From assembly GCF_000775615.1 (NCBI RefSeq), contig NZ_AVPG01000004.1, forward strand, positions 62,001 to 126,000: a stretch of DNA of 64,000 nucleotides. Direction: 5' to 3'. The stretch is from Pontibacillus litoralis JSM 072002. GTDB lineage: Bacteria; Bacillota; Bacilli; Bacillales; BH030062. The position numbers were made by a program, and so were the translations under genes. Below, one piece after another: positions 20,722-29,553 of the stretch (positions within the stretch are counted from its first letter, which is position 1; every line of letters starts with the position of its first letter). The notes beneath the pieces were generated by a model, which searched no databases, had not been told where the DNA came from, and was given only the letters and a program-made list of their open reading frames with translations.

Positions 20722-20943
20722 CTCATTCGTGTACAGTTCACCGTGACTTGTCTGAATAACCGCCTTACCTCTCACCTTTACAGCAGAAGTATGCTCGGTA
20801 AATTGGGCAATCATTACTTCACCTTTATCTAGCTTCTCAGAATGATGGAATCTAGTATCTGACCCTCTCGTTAACCCAATAACGTTGACACCATCCTGTA
20901 GAGCTTTAATTACAAAAAAGTCACCACTTTTAGTATTTGACAT
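20713..20943 (-). CDS. mtrB: trp RNA-binding attenuation protein (TRAP)
   Basis: 76 aa. Very close to B. subtilis [29 protein letters not shown] and [17 protein letters not shown] hold the tryptophan pocket and the KKR-type RNA-binding surface (Lys and Arg of EKLDK and VRGKA). As an 11-mer it binds GAG/UAG triplets in trp leaders when tryptophan is high. In B. subtilis mtrA (folE) sits just upstream and the trp operon is nearby; neither is here. Only 147 bases and a terminator separate it from hbs. Confidence 0.96.
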   Translation of the reverse strand: MSNTKSGDFFVIKALQDGVNVIGLTRGSDTRFHHSEKLDKGEVMIAQFTEHTSAVKVRGKAVIQTSHGELYTNEAE

Positions 20944-21039
20944 CGTGGGCCTCCTATTATAATACCTTATTTAACTATCTCGTATATACATGCACATGTC
21001 AATGTAGAACGCTTGTTATGTAAGCATAATGTTGCAAAT

Positions 21040-21069
21040 AAGGCTGACTCACGAATTGGAGTCAGCCTT
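21040..21069 (-). terminator. terminator downstream of hbs
   Basis: An 11-bp perfect stem AAGGCTGACTC / GAGTCAGCCTT with an 8-base loop lies 21 bases after the hbs stop. The T tract that follows is short (TTATTT). Confidence 0.75.
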
Positions 21070-21090
21070 ATAAATAGCCCTATATGTAAA

Positions 21091-21363
21091 TTACTTTACA
21101 GCATCTTTAAGGGCTTTACCAGGTTTGAATGCTGGAACTTTACTAGCAGCAATTTCAATCTCTGCGCCAGTTTGTGGGTTACGTCCTTTACGAGCTGCAC
21201 GTTCGCGTACCTCGAAGTTACCGAAACCGATTAGCTGTACTTTATCTCCTTGTTGTAAAGACTCAGAGATAGATTCAAATACGGCATCAACTGCTTGTGT
21301 AGCATCTTTTTTAGAAAGATCACTTTTCTCTGCAACTGCATTGATTAGATCTGTCTTGTTCAT
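21091..21363 (-). CDS. hbs: HU-type DNA-binding protein HBsu
   Basis: 90 aa from the ATG at 21363, which has GGGAGGAGG upstream. The HU signature [21 protein letters not shown] covers the beta-arm that wraps [17 protein letters not shown] is the usual N-terminus. HU is the main nucleoid protein and is also needed in spores. The leader contains inverted repeats (21389-21428). Confidence 0.97.
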   Translation of the reverse strand: MNKTDLINAVAEKSDLSKKDATQAVDAVFESISESLQQGDKVQLIGFGNFEVRERAARKGRNPQTGAEIEIAASKVPAFKPGKALKDAVK

Positions 21364-21388
21364 GCTATTCACCTCCTCCCAGGGACGG

Positions 21389-21428
21389 TTGTTCATGTAA
21401 GAACAAATATCATTTAATTCATTTGTTC
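21389..21428 (-). promoter_or_regulatory. hbs leader with two mutually exclusive hairpins
   Basis: In the - strand leader the element ATTTGTTC (21401-21408) can pair with GAACAAAT upstream (21421-21428) or, through TTGTTC, with GAACAA downstream (21389-21394). The second hairpin would end 10 bases before the ribosome site. Function not known. Confidence 0.4.
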
Positions 21429-21806
21429 ACATATTTCACACTTCTTATACGTGTAATCACCAATAAAACTTGATGACAAGCCTTATATTAAACGATGATG
21501 GACTGAAATTCAATAAAAAACGTGAAGAAATATCATGATAAATGCGATAACACCGGCTTTATCTCGTATATATCGAGATAAAGCCATCTACTATCAAACC
21601 TTTGTAAACGTTGATATAACTGGATTTAAGGCTACTTTGTATGGTTTATTACATCCTTTAAATCCAAAGTATAAAAAAAGTTATATTTTTTATATGAAAA
21701 TGATAAAAAAACCCTTATTTACCGCTCATTCAAGCGGAAATAAGAGCAATAAAATAATTAGTCACTATAACTTAATTACATAAAATGATGGGGGATGAAC
21801 AAAAAA
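21429..21806. other. structured, AT-rich intergenic region between spoIVA and hbs
   Basis: About 380 bases without a credible gene. It holds a perfect 12-bp inverted repeat with a 7-base loop (21555-21585), an imperfect one (21621-21631 with 21655-21666) and a terminator-like hairpin (21714-21744). A possible hbs promoter, TTGAAT-17-TAATAT on the - strand, lies near 21487-21515. The 82-codon + strand frame at 21535-21783 has no ribosome site or family. Confidence 0.55.
21714..21744 (-). terminator. terminator-like hairpin in the spoIVA-hbs gap
   Basis: CTTATTT / AAATAAG plus CCGCT / AGCGG with one bulged base and a 6-base loop. On the - strand it is followed by GGGTTTTTTTATC, so it would stop - strand transcripts. 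It comes 60 bases after the spoIVA terminator, so it may end a separate short transcript or act as a back-up. Confidence 0.6.
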
Positions 21807-21826
21807 AAGCGGCATAATGTCCGCTT
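21807..21826 (-). terminator. terminator overlapping the spoIVA stop codon
   Basis: AAGCGG / CCGCTT stem with an 8-base loop, followed by a run of T on the - strand (21801-21806 as A). It starts inside the spoIVA stop codon. Confidence 0.75.
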
Positions 21827-23303
21827 ATAAAATAATCGCAATCATTCCCCCACTACCTTCGTTGATAATACGTTCTAGTGTATCTTTTAATTTATAACGT
21901 GCATTTTCTGGCATTAAAGATAACTTCGCACTAATACCTTCACGTACGATAGAGCTTAAAGAACGACCGAATATATCTGAATTCCAAATAGAAAGTGGAT
22001 CTTCTTCAAAATCTTGCATTAAATAGCGCACAAGCTCTTCACTTTGTTTCTCTGTACCAATAATAGGGGCGAATTCCGACTCTACATCCACTTTCACCAT
22101 ATGAATGGATGGGGCTACCGCTTTTAAACGGACACCAAACCTTGAACCTTGCCGAATAATTTCTGGCTCATCTAAGAACATGTCTTCTAAAGCAGGTGCA
22201 GCTACACCATAACCTGTTTGTTTCACCATACGTAGCGCTTCAGACACTTGGTCGTATTCCCGCTTGGCATGAGCAAAGTCTTGCATCAATTGAAGGAGAT
22301 GGTCCTTCCCTCTTATTTCTTCTCCAACGATTTCTTTTAACACTTGATCATATAAATAATCTGGAGCGTGTAAATCAATCTCGGCAATCCCTTCCCCCAT
22401 CTCCATACCTGCTAATTGAGCACGATCAATATAATCGTATTCAGCAAATTGTCCAACGACGCGGTCTACATCTCTTAACCTCTTAATATCCTTTACTGTG
22501 TCTCCGATGGCATCTTGGAAATTTTTGCGTAACCAATGACCATCGTTTAGTACCATTACCCAACTTGGTAAATTTACATTGACTTCTAAAACAGGGAATT
22601 CATATAGCGCTTCTCGAAGCACTTTGTACACATCTTGCTCTCTCATTCCTTCCACGCTCATCGCAATAACTGGAATATCGTATTTCTCTTGTAGCTGCCT
22701 TTGCAATGCTTCTGTCTCTTGGCTATGCGGACGAACGCTGTTAATAATCATAATATACGGCTTACCTACTTCTTTAAGCTCTTCTACAACTCTTTCTTCC
22801 GCTTCTACATAATTCGTGCGTGGAATTTCTCCAATCGTTCCGTCCGTCGTCACAATGACACCAATAGTTGAATGCTCCGTAATAACTTTTCTTGTACCAA
22901 TTTCCGCTGCATCATGAAATGGGATTGGCTCTTCATACCAAGGTGTATTGATCATCCTTGGCCCATTCTCATCTTCATAACCTTTCGCACCACTTACTGT
23001 ATATCCAACGCAATCAACAACACGAAAGTTAACATCTAACCCCTCATCTACATGTACTTGCACTGCTTGATTAGGGACGAATTTCGGTTCGGTCGTCATG
23101 ATTGTTTTTCCAGCAGCACTTTGCGGGAGTTCATCTTGGGCTCGCGCTTTTTCCCCTTCATCTTGAATATTAGGAAGCACAACAAGCTCCATGAACTTTT
23201 TGATAAAGGTTGATTTTCCTGTTCTAACCGCTCCTACCACACCTAAATAAATATCTCCATCAGTTCGTTTTGAGATATCTTTGAAAATATCTACTCTTTC
23301 CAA
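21825..23303 (-). CDS. spoIVA: stage IV sporulation protein A (spore coat ATPase)
   Basis: 492 aa from a TTG start at 23303 with GGGAGGGG upstream; this gives exactly the B. subtilis length. The Walker A GAVRTGKSTF is near residue 20 and the switch region VDCVGYTV near 115. The C-terminal segment ending SGGMIAIIL anchors the protein to the forespore surface. SpoIVA hydrolyses ATP and polymerises into the coat basement layer in the mother cell. A sigma-E promoter lies upstream. Confidence 0.98.
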   Translation of the reverse strand: MERVDIFKDISKRTDGDIYLGVVGAVRTGKSTFIKKFMELVVLPNIQDEGEKARAQDELPQSAAGKTIMTTEPKFVPNQAVQVHVDEGLDVNFRVVDCVGYTVSGAKGYEDENGPRMINTPWYEEPIPFHDAAEIGTRKVITEHSTIGVIVTTDGTIGEIPRTNYVEAEERVVEELKEVGKPYIMIINSVRPHSQETEALQRQLQEKYDIPVIAMSVEGMREQDVYKVLREALYEFPVLEVNVNLPSWVMVLNDGHWLRKNFQDAIGDTVKDIKRLRDVDRVVGQFAEYDYIDRAQLAGMEMGEGIAEIDLHAPDYLYDQVLKEIVGEEIRGKDHLLQLMQDFAHAKREYDQVSEALRMVKQTGYGVAAPALEDMFLDEPEIIRQGSRFGVRLKAVAPSIHMVKVDVESEFAPIIGTEKQSEELVRYLMQDFEEDPLSIWNSDIFGRSLSSIVREGISAKLSLMPENARYKLKDTLERIINEGSGGMIAIIL

Positions 23304-23374
23304 GTGATCCCCTCCCGATCTATACTTCGCCTGGACATGCAAGCTCTCATCGCATACGATTGTTTAACAATACA

Positions 23375-23405
23375 AGTTTATGATGTTGTCCTAGTGAAAT
23401 ATGAC
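23375..23405 (-). promoter_or_regulatory. sigma-E promoter of spoIVA
   Basis: On the - strand GTCATATTT (23397-23405) and CATAAACT (23375-23382) are separated by 14 bases, matching the sigma-E consensus (kmATATT, 14, CATAHAMT). spoIVA is known to depend on sigma-E in B. subtilis. The start would be about 65 bases before the coding start. Confidence 0.75.
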
Positions 23406-23465
23406 TTGTTTTTCACAAAATCAATAGAAGGTGTCATTCTACATGTTCTATGTATATAAAAAAAG

Positions 23466-23490
23466 ACACCCCATTATGAGGCATCTTCTT
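23466..23490 (-). terminator. terminator overlapping the yphF stop codon
   Basis: A 10-bp stem including G-U pairs (AAGATGCCTC / GGGGTGTCTT) is followed by TTTTTTTATA on the - strand. The yphF stop TAA is in the loop. Confidence 0.65.
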
Positions 23491-24211
23491 GATTCATTTC
23501 ATTCATAAATACTGGCTCTCCATCAACTACAGTATAGGGGAGGGTGTGAGCAGGTACAAATGGTGAGTGATCGGACAATAAATAACGAATGTCATCCCCC
23601 GTCTCGTAATCATGCTCATATTGTTGTAAAAATTGGTTCAAGTCCGAACGATAATCAACGTATATCTCCCCTTCTAAATCTACTACAATGGGTAATTGAT
23701 TTTGCGTGTATGGACTTTTCACTTGAAGAGGGTTCTCATATCCTAGCTCTTCATAATTTAACGTATATACCTGGTCGTTGATCTTCTCCCCAAATGGTAC
23801 ATACAAATGTTCCGAACGATACGTATTTAATCGGAAATTGATTTCTCTTAGCTCTTGTGTCACACGTAAATCCATGACTTTCACTTGCAACTCATTTTCT
23901 GGATCAACGATGACGTATTGATAAACTCCACCCTGTTCGAATGAATTACCCGGTGCTTCGGATAATAGATTTTGCTGTTTTAGCCGGTTAAAATCAATAG
24001 GATACTTCTGAAAAACCGGTGTGTCTTGATCCCTATTTTGAATAGGTAATTGATACGTATTTTGTTCTTGATATTGCTCTACAGCCGTTTGAACGGATTG
24101 AAGCTGAATATCATTTGGTACTTGATTTTTAGATAAATTCTTATCGGGGTACAAACAGCCCGATAAGAAAACAGAAATCAAAACGAGCATAACAAGCGAC
24201 TTACGCGACAT
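23474..24211 (-). CDS. yphF: lipoprotein YphF
   Basis: 245 aa. A lipoprotein signal (LVMLVLISVFLSGC, lipobox LSGC with Cys19) is followed by a soluble extracytoplasmic domain rich in Gln, Asn and Tyr. Gene position between spoIVA and yphE matches B. subtilis yphF. Function unknown. It follows yphE by 21 bases and ends at its own terminator. Confidence 0.83.
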   Translation of the reverse strand: MSRKSLVMLVLISVFLSGCLYPDKNLSKNQVPNDIQLQSVQTAVEQYQEQNTYQLPIQNRDQDTPVFQKYPIDFNRLKQQNLLSEAPGNSFEQGGVYQYVIVDPENELQVKVMDLRVTQELREINFRLNTYRSEHLYVPFGEKINDQVYTLNYEELGYENPLQVKSPYTQNQLPIVVDLEGEIYVDYRSDLNQFLQQYEHDYETGDDIRYLLSDHSPFVPAHTLPYTVVDGEPVFMNEMNQEDAS

Positions 24212-24232
24212 CTATATTCCTCCGTTTTCCTC

Positions 24233-24442
24233 TTATCCTGTTGGTCCACTAAATACAATATAGAAAATAATAATTCCGCCAAGTATCAAGAATATGTATG
24301 CTAACACTGCTGTAATTGCTGCAAAGAAACCTTTCATCTTATATCGACTTAAATAGATGAGAACAGCAGCAAGAAACATAAAAATGATACCCGCAAAGGA
24401 AATGTACATTTTTAACATTCCTAGGGACATTCCTAATACCAT
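24233..24442 (-). CDS. yphE: DUF2768 small membrane protein YphE
   Basis: 69 aa with two membrane helices (MYISFAGIIFMFLAAVLIYL and ITAVLAYIFLILGGIIIFYI) joined by the short basic loop SRYKMKG, which is the DUF2768/YphE pattern. AAAGGAG stands 8 bases before the ATG. It precedes yphF, probably in one transcript. Function unknown. Confidence 0.8.
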   Translation of the reverse strand: MVLGMSLGMLKMYISFAGIIFMFLAAVLIYLSRYKMKGFFAAITAVLAYIFLILGGIIIFYIVFSGPTG

Positions 24443-24580
24443 TATGCCAACTCCTTTTGCTTCCTACAATTTCAGACGTATGTATTATATCATACGTTGC
24501 GTTATCCGTTCACTATCGGATTCATTCATAACCTTCCGTGTGTTAAATTGAGCCTCACTTTTGCGCTTTTCCCCATACAA

Positions 24581-24613
24581 AAACCGAGGTGGTTAGTTCT
24601 ATCACCTCGGTTT
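24581..24613 (-). terminator. strong terminator of the gpsA / spoVIF-like transcript
   Basis: An 11-bp perfect stem AAACCGAGGTG / CACCTCGGTTT with an 11-base loop, followed by TT on the - strand. It lies about 100 bases after the spoVIF-like stop. The segment between also carries the inverted repeat at 24644-24692. Confidence 0.82.
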
Positions 24614-24643
24614 GACTAAATCGTACCCTTCTATACAGCTCTT

Positions 24644-24692
24644 ACGTGTTGTGTTGCTACATGATATCGTATGCAACCTCCCTTCAACACGT
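24644..24692. repeat. interrupted inverted repeat after the spoVIF-like gene
   Basis: ACGTGTTG pairs with CAACACGT, and inside it GTTGC with GCAAC, giving a two-step hairpin with an internal loop. No T tract follows, so it is not a standard terminator. It lies between the gene end (24715) and the terminator (24613). Confidence 0.5.
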
Positions 24693-24714
24693 ATCATCAA
24701 TCGCCTATATATGG

Positions 24715-24969
24715 CTATTTTTTAAACATATTATTTAGTTGATTCATATCCATATTATTTTCGGTAATTGCTTTAACAATTTTATCCTCTTTTTGTTTAG
24801 AAACTGGCTTTCCTGCTAGCTTGGATAAACGACGAACTAAATCACGGACTGTTTGTTCATCTTTAAAATTAGCATTTTTCACCGAATCAGCTATTTTAAA
24901 TACTTCTTCCGGAGAAATATTCGCACTTTTTTCTAGGTGTTCAAAAGCCTTTTTTTGAAATCCACTCAC
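24715..24969 (-). CDS. stage VI sporulation protein F-like protein
   Basis: 84 aa from a GTG start with GGAGGAGG upstream; the longer frame from 25029 lacks a site. The small helical protein (VSGFQKKAFEHLEKSANISP, KPVSKQKEDKIVKAITENNM) fits the SpoVIF/YjcC-type sporulation family. It follows gpsA by 87 bases and ends before a strong terminator. Family assignment is by sequence impression. Confidence 0.68.
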   Translation of the reverse strand: MSGFQKKAFEHLEKSANISPEEVFKIADSVKNANFKDEQTVRDLVRRLSKLAGKPVSKQKEDKIVKAITENNMDMNQLNNMFKK

Positions 24970-25056
24970 CGTTGTTCCTCCTCCATATATATATACTTTC
25001 AACTTAGTATATGCGAGGAGTACATTCATGTGAGCGATTCTTCTGACGGCTTTCTA

Positions 25057-26088
25057 TTACTGTTTTCCTAATAGGTCGTATAAATCTTCCATTTCATGAC
25101 GCCGTCCCCTAGTCATCAATTGATCGACAACTTCTTTCGGTTTAGCATCATGATAAAGCAATTGTTCGATTCCCGCTGTAATCGGCATTTCTATACATTG
25201 GCGTTGTGAAAGCTTATGCGCAGCATTCGTTGTGCGCACGCCTTCAACAACCATGCCCATTCGCTCCAATACTTCTTCTAATCTATATCCCTCTCCAAGC
25301 ATATAGCCCGCACGATAGTTCCGGCTATGCTGACTTGTGCACGTTACAATCAGGTCGCCGACGCCAGTTAGACCAGTAAAAGTAAGCGGACTGGCTCCCA
25401 TAGATGTACCAAGACGGGCAATTTCCGCTAAACCACGTGTCATCAATGCAGCTTTTGCATTGTCACCATAACCTAACCCATCAGAAATACCTGCACCTAA
25501 AGCAATAATGTTCTTTAATGCTCCACCTAATTCAACACCAATGATATCCGGATTGGTATACACACGAAAATGTTCATTCATAAACATTTGCTGTGCATAT
25601 TCTGCTTCCTTTATCGTTTTGGAAGATACCGTAACCGTAGTGGGCTGGCGTAATGCTACTTCTTCGGCATGGCTCGGACCACTTAGAACGACCACATCTT
25701 CATACATAGCAGTTGGTAATTCTTCTTCCATCACTTCAGATACACGCTTTAAAGAATCAGGGTCAATTCCTTTAGAGGCATGGACGATTGTCGTTTTGTG
25801 TTGTAGCAATTTCGCTACTTGTTGACTTACATCTCGAACCACTTTCGTCGGAACTACAAACACAATCGCTGCGCTGTCTTGAATGGCTTCTTGCAAATCA
25901 GCCAGCGCATAAATACTTGAAGGAATCGTAACATCCGGTAAATATTTATGGTTCTTTCGGGATGTATTGATTTCTTCTGCCTGTTCTTTACGGTGCGTCC
26001 ATAACTTTACGTTGTGACCATTATCGGCTAATACAATAGCTAGAGCAGTACCCCAGCTACCCGCACCTAATACAGCTATTTTCGCCAT
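25057..26088 (-). CDS. gpsA: glycerol-3-phosphate dehydrogenase [NAD(P)+]
   Basis: 343 aa from the ATG at 26088 (GGGGG seven bases upstream). The N-terminal Rossmann motif GAGSWGTAL (residues 7-15), the LSGPSHAEE loop near 140, and the catalytic Lys region GALKNIIALGAGISDGLGYGDN near 192 are diagnostic. It makes sn-glycerol-3-phosphate for phospholipids. der is 12 bases upstream, as in B. subtilis. Confidence 0.97.
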   Translation of the reverse strand: MAKIAVLGAGSWGTALAIVLADNGHNVKLWTHRKEQAEEINTSRKNHKYLPDVTIPSSIYALADLQEAIQDSAAIVFVVPTKVVRDVSQQVAKLLQHKTTIVHASKGIDPDSLKRVSEVMEEELPTAMYEDVVVLSGPSHAEEVALRQPTTVTVSSKTIKEAEYAQQMFMNEHFRVYTNPDIIGVELGGALKNIIALGAGISDGLGYGDNAKAALMTRGLAEIARLGTSMGASPLTFTGLTGVGDLIVTCTSQHSRNYRAGYMLGEGYRLEEVLERMGMVVEGVRTTNAAHKLSQRQCIEMPITAGIEQLLYHDAKPKEVVDQLMTRGRRHEMEDLYDLLGKQ

Positions 26089-26100
26089 CAAATATCCCCC

Positions 26101-27411
26101 TTACTTACGTTGTCGAGCATAAATTTTGATCGGTGTTCCTTCAAAACCAAACGCTTCTCTTATTCTGTTTTCTAGAAAACGTTCATAAGAAAAGTGTAAT
26201 AGTTCTGGTTCATTTACAAATACAACAAATGTTGGTGGAGCAACTCCGATTTGTGTCATATAGAAAATTCTTAGCTTTTTGCCTTTTAAAGATGGTACAG
26301 GTTTCATTGCTAACGCATCCATTAACACTTCATTAAGAATGCTAGATTGCACACGTTTTGTATGGTTCTCACTAGCTTGTAATACTTGTGGTAACAAGGT
26401 ATGAATTCTTTTTTTCGTTTTTGCTGATAAAAATACGATTGGAGCATAGTCAAGAAATTGGAATTGCTGACGAACGTCTTCCTCAAACTCTTTCATCGTT
26501 TTCTCATCACGTTCGATTGCATCCCATTTATTCACAACAATGACGATTGCCCTTCCTGCATCATGGGCATAGCCTGCAATTTTCTTATCTTGTTCTCGTA
26601 TTCCTGTATCGGCATCAAGTACAACTAAAACGACATCTGAACGCTCCATTGCTTTTAATGCACGCAATACACTATATTTCTCAAGTGACTCGTACACCTT
26701 TCCTTTTTTACGCATACCAGCCGTATCAATAATAACGAAATCACGACCATCTTTCGTAAAGGACGTATCAATGGCGTCACGCGTCGTTCCTTCTATCGAA
26801 CTTACAATGACTCTTTCTTCTCCTAGAATTGCGTTAACTAAAGATGATTTCCCGACATTCGGTCTTCCAATCAAACTGAAATGAATGGTTTCTTCATCTT
26901 CAACAGCATCTGGACGTTCTGGAAAATGCTTAACTACTTCATCTAACATATCCCCTAATCCAAGACCATGTGTTCCTGATATCGGAAAAGGTTCTCCAAA
27001 TCCAAGTGCATAAAATTCATAAATCTGGTCTCTCATTTCCAAGTTATCCACTTTGTTTACAGCTAATACAACAGGTTTATTCGACTTATATAACAGCTTA
27101 GCGACTTCTTCATCAGCACCTGTAATCCCTTCACGACCATTCACCATGAAGATAATGACATCTGCCTCATCAATAGCCACATCCGCTTGCGCTCTCATTT
27201 GAACTAATAAAGGCTCATCACCTATTTCAATACCACCTGTATCAATGATATTGAAATGCATATTTAACCATTCTGCTTCTGCGTAGATTCGATCTCTTGT
27301 TACTCCAGGGGTATCTTCGACAATCGAAATTCGTTCGCCTACAAGCCGGTTAAAAATGGTCGATTTTCCCACATTTGGACGCCCGACTACAGCTACTATA
27401 GATTTACGCAT
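26101..27411 (-). CDS. der: ribosome biogenesis GTPase Der (EngA)
   Basis: 436 aa from the ATG at 27411 (GGGGG upstream), exactly the B. subtilis length. Two G domains in tandem show GRPNVGKST near residue 10 and GRPNVGKSS near 183, with DTxG motifs ([17 protein letters not shown]) and NKxD motifs (NKVD; NKWD). A C-terminal KH-like domain follows ([17 protein letters not shown]). It assists 50S maturation. Confidence 0.98.
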   Translation of the reverse strand: MRKSIVAVVGRPNVGKSTIFNRLVGERISIVEDTPGVTRDRIYAEAEWLNMHFNIIDTGGIEIGDEPLLVQMRAQADVAIDEADVIIFMVNGREGITGADEEVAKLLYKSNKPVVLAVNKVDNLEMRDQIYEFYALGFGEPFPISGTHGLGLGDMLDEVVKHFPERPDAVEDEETIHFSLIGRPNVGKSSLVNAILGEERVIVSSIEGTTRDAIDTSFTKDGRDFVIIDTAGMRKKGKVYESLEKYSVLRALKAMERSDVVLVVLDADTGIREQDKKIAGYAHDAGRAIVIVVNKWDAIERDEKTMKEFEEDVRQQFQFLDYAPIVFLSAKTKKRIHTLLPQVLQASENHTKRVQSSILNEVLMDALAMKPVPSLKGKKLRIFYMTQIGVAPPTFVVFVNEPELLHFSYERFLENRIREAFGFEGTPIKIYARQRK

Positions 27412-27476
27412 TTTACGTTCCCCCAATCTCTTTCTTCATGCTTTGTAATGTATGTTTCGTTTGTTTACACATTTTT

Positions 27477-27505
27477 AAACCTTTCATGTCAAGCAAGAAA
27501 GGTTT
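27477..27505. repeat. hairpin in the gap upstream of der
   Basis: AAACCTTTC / GAAAGGTTT (9 bp) with an 11-base loop, between the 61-aa gene and der. No T run follows on either strand, so I do not call it a terminator; it may be leader structure. Confidence 0.45.
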
Positions 27506-27581
27506 ACTCTTAACTGTTTCATTTTAGCAAAACTGATAGGAACAAACAACGTTTTTATCGTTATTAGGCGTTTCTCAAGCT

Positions 27582-27767
27582 TTAATGCTTCACAATTATA
27601 TACAATTCATCACTTAGTGCGTGGCTAATACCGTCCAGGATTGCTTCTAAATTAGCAGCTAATTGATCCATCTCCTCTTTATTATCACAAACGTAAATCG
27701 GAGAACCTCCCGTAACATTGTCTCTATTCATCGTGACAGAAGCAAGGATTGTTTTTTCTAACTTCAC
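27582..27767 (-). CDS. small partner protein of YIEGIA (capping-complex subunit)
   Basis: 61 aa, MKLEKTILASVTMNRDNVTGG at the start, then a short helical part. Small proteins of this type are annotated as the capping-complex subunit for YIEGIA proteins and lie just downstream of them, as here: the ATG overlaps the YIEGIA stop by four bases. Cellular role not established. Confidence 0.7.
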   Translation of the reverse strand: MKLEKTILASVTMNRDNVTGGSPIYVCDNKEEMDQLAANLEAILDGISHALSDELYIIVKH

Positions 27768-28660
27768 ACATCTTCTTCCTTTCTTAGATTGGCGTTTGAT
27801 TCACTAGGCATCCTAATCGCATTCTCTAATACAGGAACAGCTCCAATAATTTCGATTGCTCTTTTTACATTTCGTTCTTGAGGTAAAATAAATACACCAA
27901 TTCTTCCATTGTCTAAGTCACGTTTAATTAACGGAACTAAGGCTGGTGTACCACTATCTCGGAACACACCTAAAGAAACAGAAACGTCATGTAGAATGGC
28001 TTGTCTTTGTCCGAGATTTGCAATAGTAGTTTTAGCATTGACATTTTTCGGCGTTATGACAAACCCCATTCCGTATTCTAATATTTCTTTTTGTCGTTGC
28101 GGTAAACCAATGTTCATAATATAAATGTTATCGACGTATAAACCAGCCCCTTCGAAGTGAGGCTCCATATGTTGAATATGAACAATATCCTTTAATGTGT
28201 TCCCACTCATCAACTTCTTAACTGCTAGAAAGGAAACGAGCGAAATAGCTAAAGCAGCCCATATATTCCAGGCGAGATATACCATCGTCGCTAGAAATGC
28301 AGAGAAGATGACTAAATAATTACGACCTTCGAATGCAATTGCTATGCCTTCAATATATGTATTTCCCCTCGGTACAAGCTCATATCCATCTAGTTCTGTT
28401 AACGTATTCCGCTCCATGTTACGTACTTCACGAAACTGAGAAGCAGCAATTGTTAAAAACGTAACAGCAGTGAATTCTTTTTCCATAATGGCTGGAGAAA
28501 CGATAGCCCCTAAAAATGCCGCAATAAAACCTAACGACAAATGGATAACTTTACCATGCAAATAAGTTGGGTACTGGCGATAGTCCGTCCGCAGCATCAC
28601 TACTCTAGCAATCACCCCAACTGCAACACCGAATAAAATCGGTAACGTATATTCATTCAT
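27764..28660 (-). CDS. yphB: YIEGIA-family membrane protein (YphB-like)
   Basis: 298 aa. The name-giving motif appears as NTYIEGIAIAFEGRN near residue 100. Membrane helices lie at the N-terminus (LPILFGVAVGVIARVVML), near 45-65 and at about 115-145; a soluble C-terminal domain follows with GVFRDSGTPALVPLIKRD. In Bacillus the family (YphB) has been linked to spore envelope assembly; I transfer this with caution. Overlaps the yphA end by four bases. Confidence 0.75.
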   Translation of the reverse strand: MNEYTLPILFGVAVGVIARVVMLRTDYRQYPTYLHGKVIHLSLGFIAAFLGAIVSPAIMEKEFTAVTFLTIAASQFREVRNMERNTLTELDGYELVPRGNTYIEGIAIAFEGRNYLVIFSAFLATMVYLAWNIWAALAISLVSFLAVKKLMSGNTLKDIVHIQHMEPHFEGAGLYVDNIYIMNIGLPQRQKEILEYGMGFVITPKNVNAKTTIANLGQRQAILHDVSVSLGVFRDSGTPALVPLIKRDLDNGRIGVFILPQERNVKRAIEIIGAVPVLENAIRMPSESNANLRKEEDV

Positions 28661-29259
28661 TGCTTCATTCCCACTTTCCGTTTCATTCTTCGATTCAATT
28701 CCTTCTCTATTGTGTCCACGAAGTGCATGAATAATTCTGTTGAGAGAAGAAGAAACACAACAATGCTATACATATCCAAAAAAGCCGGTTCTCCTACCGG
28801 TTCGTTAAATCCAAGTTGATGGATATACAAAGTGAAAATCACTTCCCCTAAGAAGGTACTAATACCGAACAACACCATTCTCGTTAATATGTCGCTAGCT
28901 ACTAATACTAGTAATAACGCAGCTGGTATCGCAATCATCCATTCACTAGAGAAATGAAACCATACGGGACGTGCCATTTCCCAAAATAAACCCCCTGCAT
29001 AAGCAACACTTAATGAAAAAACAATTATCGTATGTTTCACATTGGGTGTTAAATGAAAAAAAAGTAGAAATGAGAAAATAAACAAAAGCAAAGACGTATA
29101 GGAAATACGATAGGAAAACACCATTACATCTAAAGAAATTGTATTCAAACAAACCAGAATGATAAAAGCGGCATGAAATCGAGTAGCAGATTTTCGATAC
29201 ATAAATGTAAACCAAGCCCATAATATCCAACTAACATAAATAAAATAGAGGCCGTCCAT
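28657..29259 (-). CDS. yphA: YphA-like polytopic membrane protein
   Basis: 200 aa with about six hydrophobic helices and a basic C-terminus (NRRMKRKVGMKQ). Its place directly before the YIEGIA gene and behind fni matches B. subtilis yphA. Overlapping ATGA junction with the next gene. Role unknown. Confidence 0.65.
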   Translation of the reverse strand: MDGLYFIYVSWILWAWFTFMYRKSATRFHAAFIILVCLNTISLDVMVFSYRISYTSLLLFIFSFLLFFHLTPNVKHTIIVFSLSVAYAGGLFWEMARPVWFHFSSEWMIAIPAALLLVLVASDILTRMVLFGISTFLGEVIFTLYIHQLGFNEPVGEPAFLDMYSIVVFLLLSTELFMHFVDTIEKELNRRMKRKVGMKQ

Positions 29260-29374
29260 TCTATCCCTACTTTCTATCTACATTATGGGCAATGCCATAC
29301 AAATTTAACCACGAATAAAAGTGATTAAATGCAGGAACACTATACAGGAAACATTTATATCTAGGAGGTCCAAC

Positions 29375-29497
29375 ATGGGCAAAGACCGACAACAGAAAAA
29401 GCTCCGGCAACAAAAACGAGTTGAAAGTGATCGAGATACGAAAACACACCCAAAAGGAAGTACCTTTATCGAAAATGAACGTAACAATCAGCAATAA
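29375..29497 (+). CDS. ypzI: YpzI-like small protein
   Basis: 40 aa. The sequence begins MGKDRQQKKLRQQKRVESDR, very similar to the small YpzI family in Bacillus; the rest is charged and polar. AGGAGG stands 6 bases before the ATG (29363-29368). It lies on the + strand against its neighbours, and its terminator is shared with fni. Function unknown. Confidence 0.8.
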   Translation: MGKDRQQKKLRQQKRVESDRDTKTHPKGSTFIENERNNQQ

Positions 29498-29511
29498 ACA
29501 ACACGCAAAAA

Positions 29512-29544
29512 AAATCCTGATTTGAACGATTCAAATCAGGATTT
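29512..29544. terminator. bidirectional terminator between ypzI and fni
   Basis: A 15-bp perfect stem (AAATCCTGATTTGAA and its complement) with a 3-base loop between convergent genes. A-rich sequence before it gives a T tract for the - strand. Confidence 0.85.
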
Positions 29545-29553
29545 GCAATATAG

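Noticed and set aside
21535-21783. 82-codon + strand frame between hbs and spoIVA
   Set aside because: No ribosome site, spans three inverted repeats, and resembles no family.
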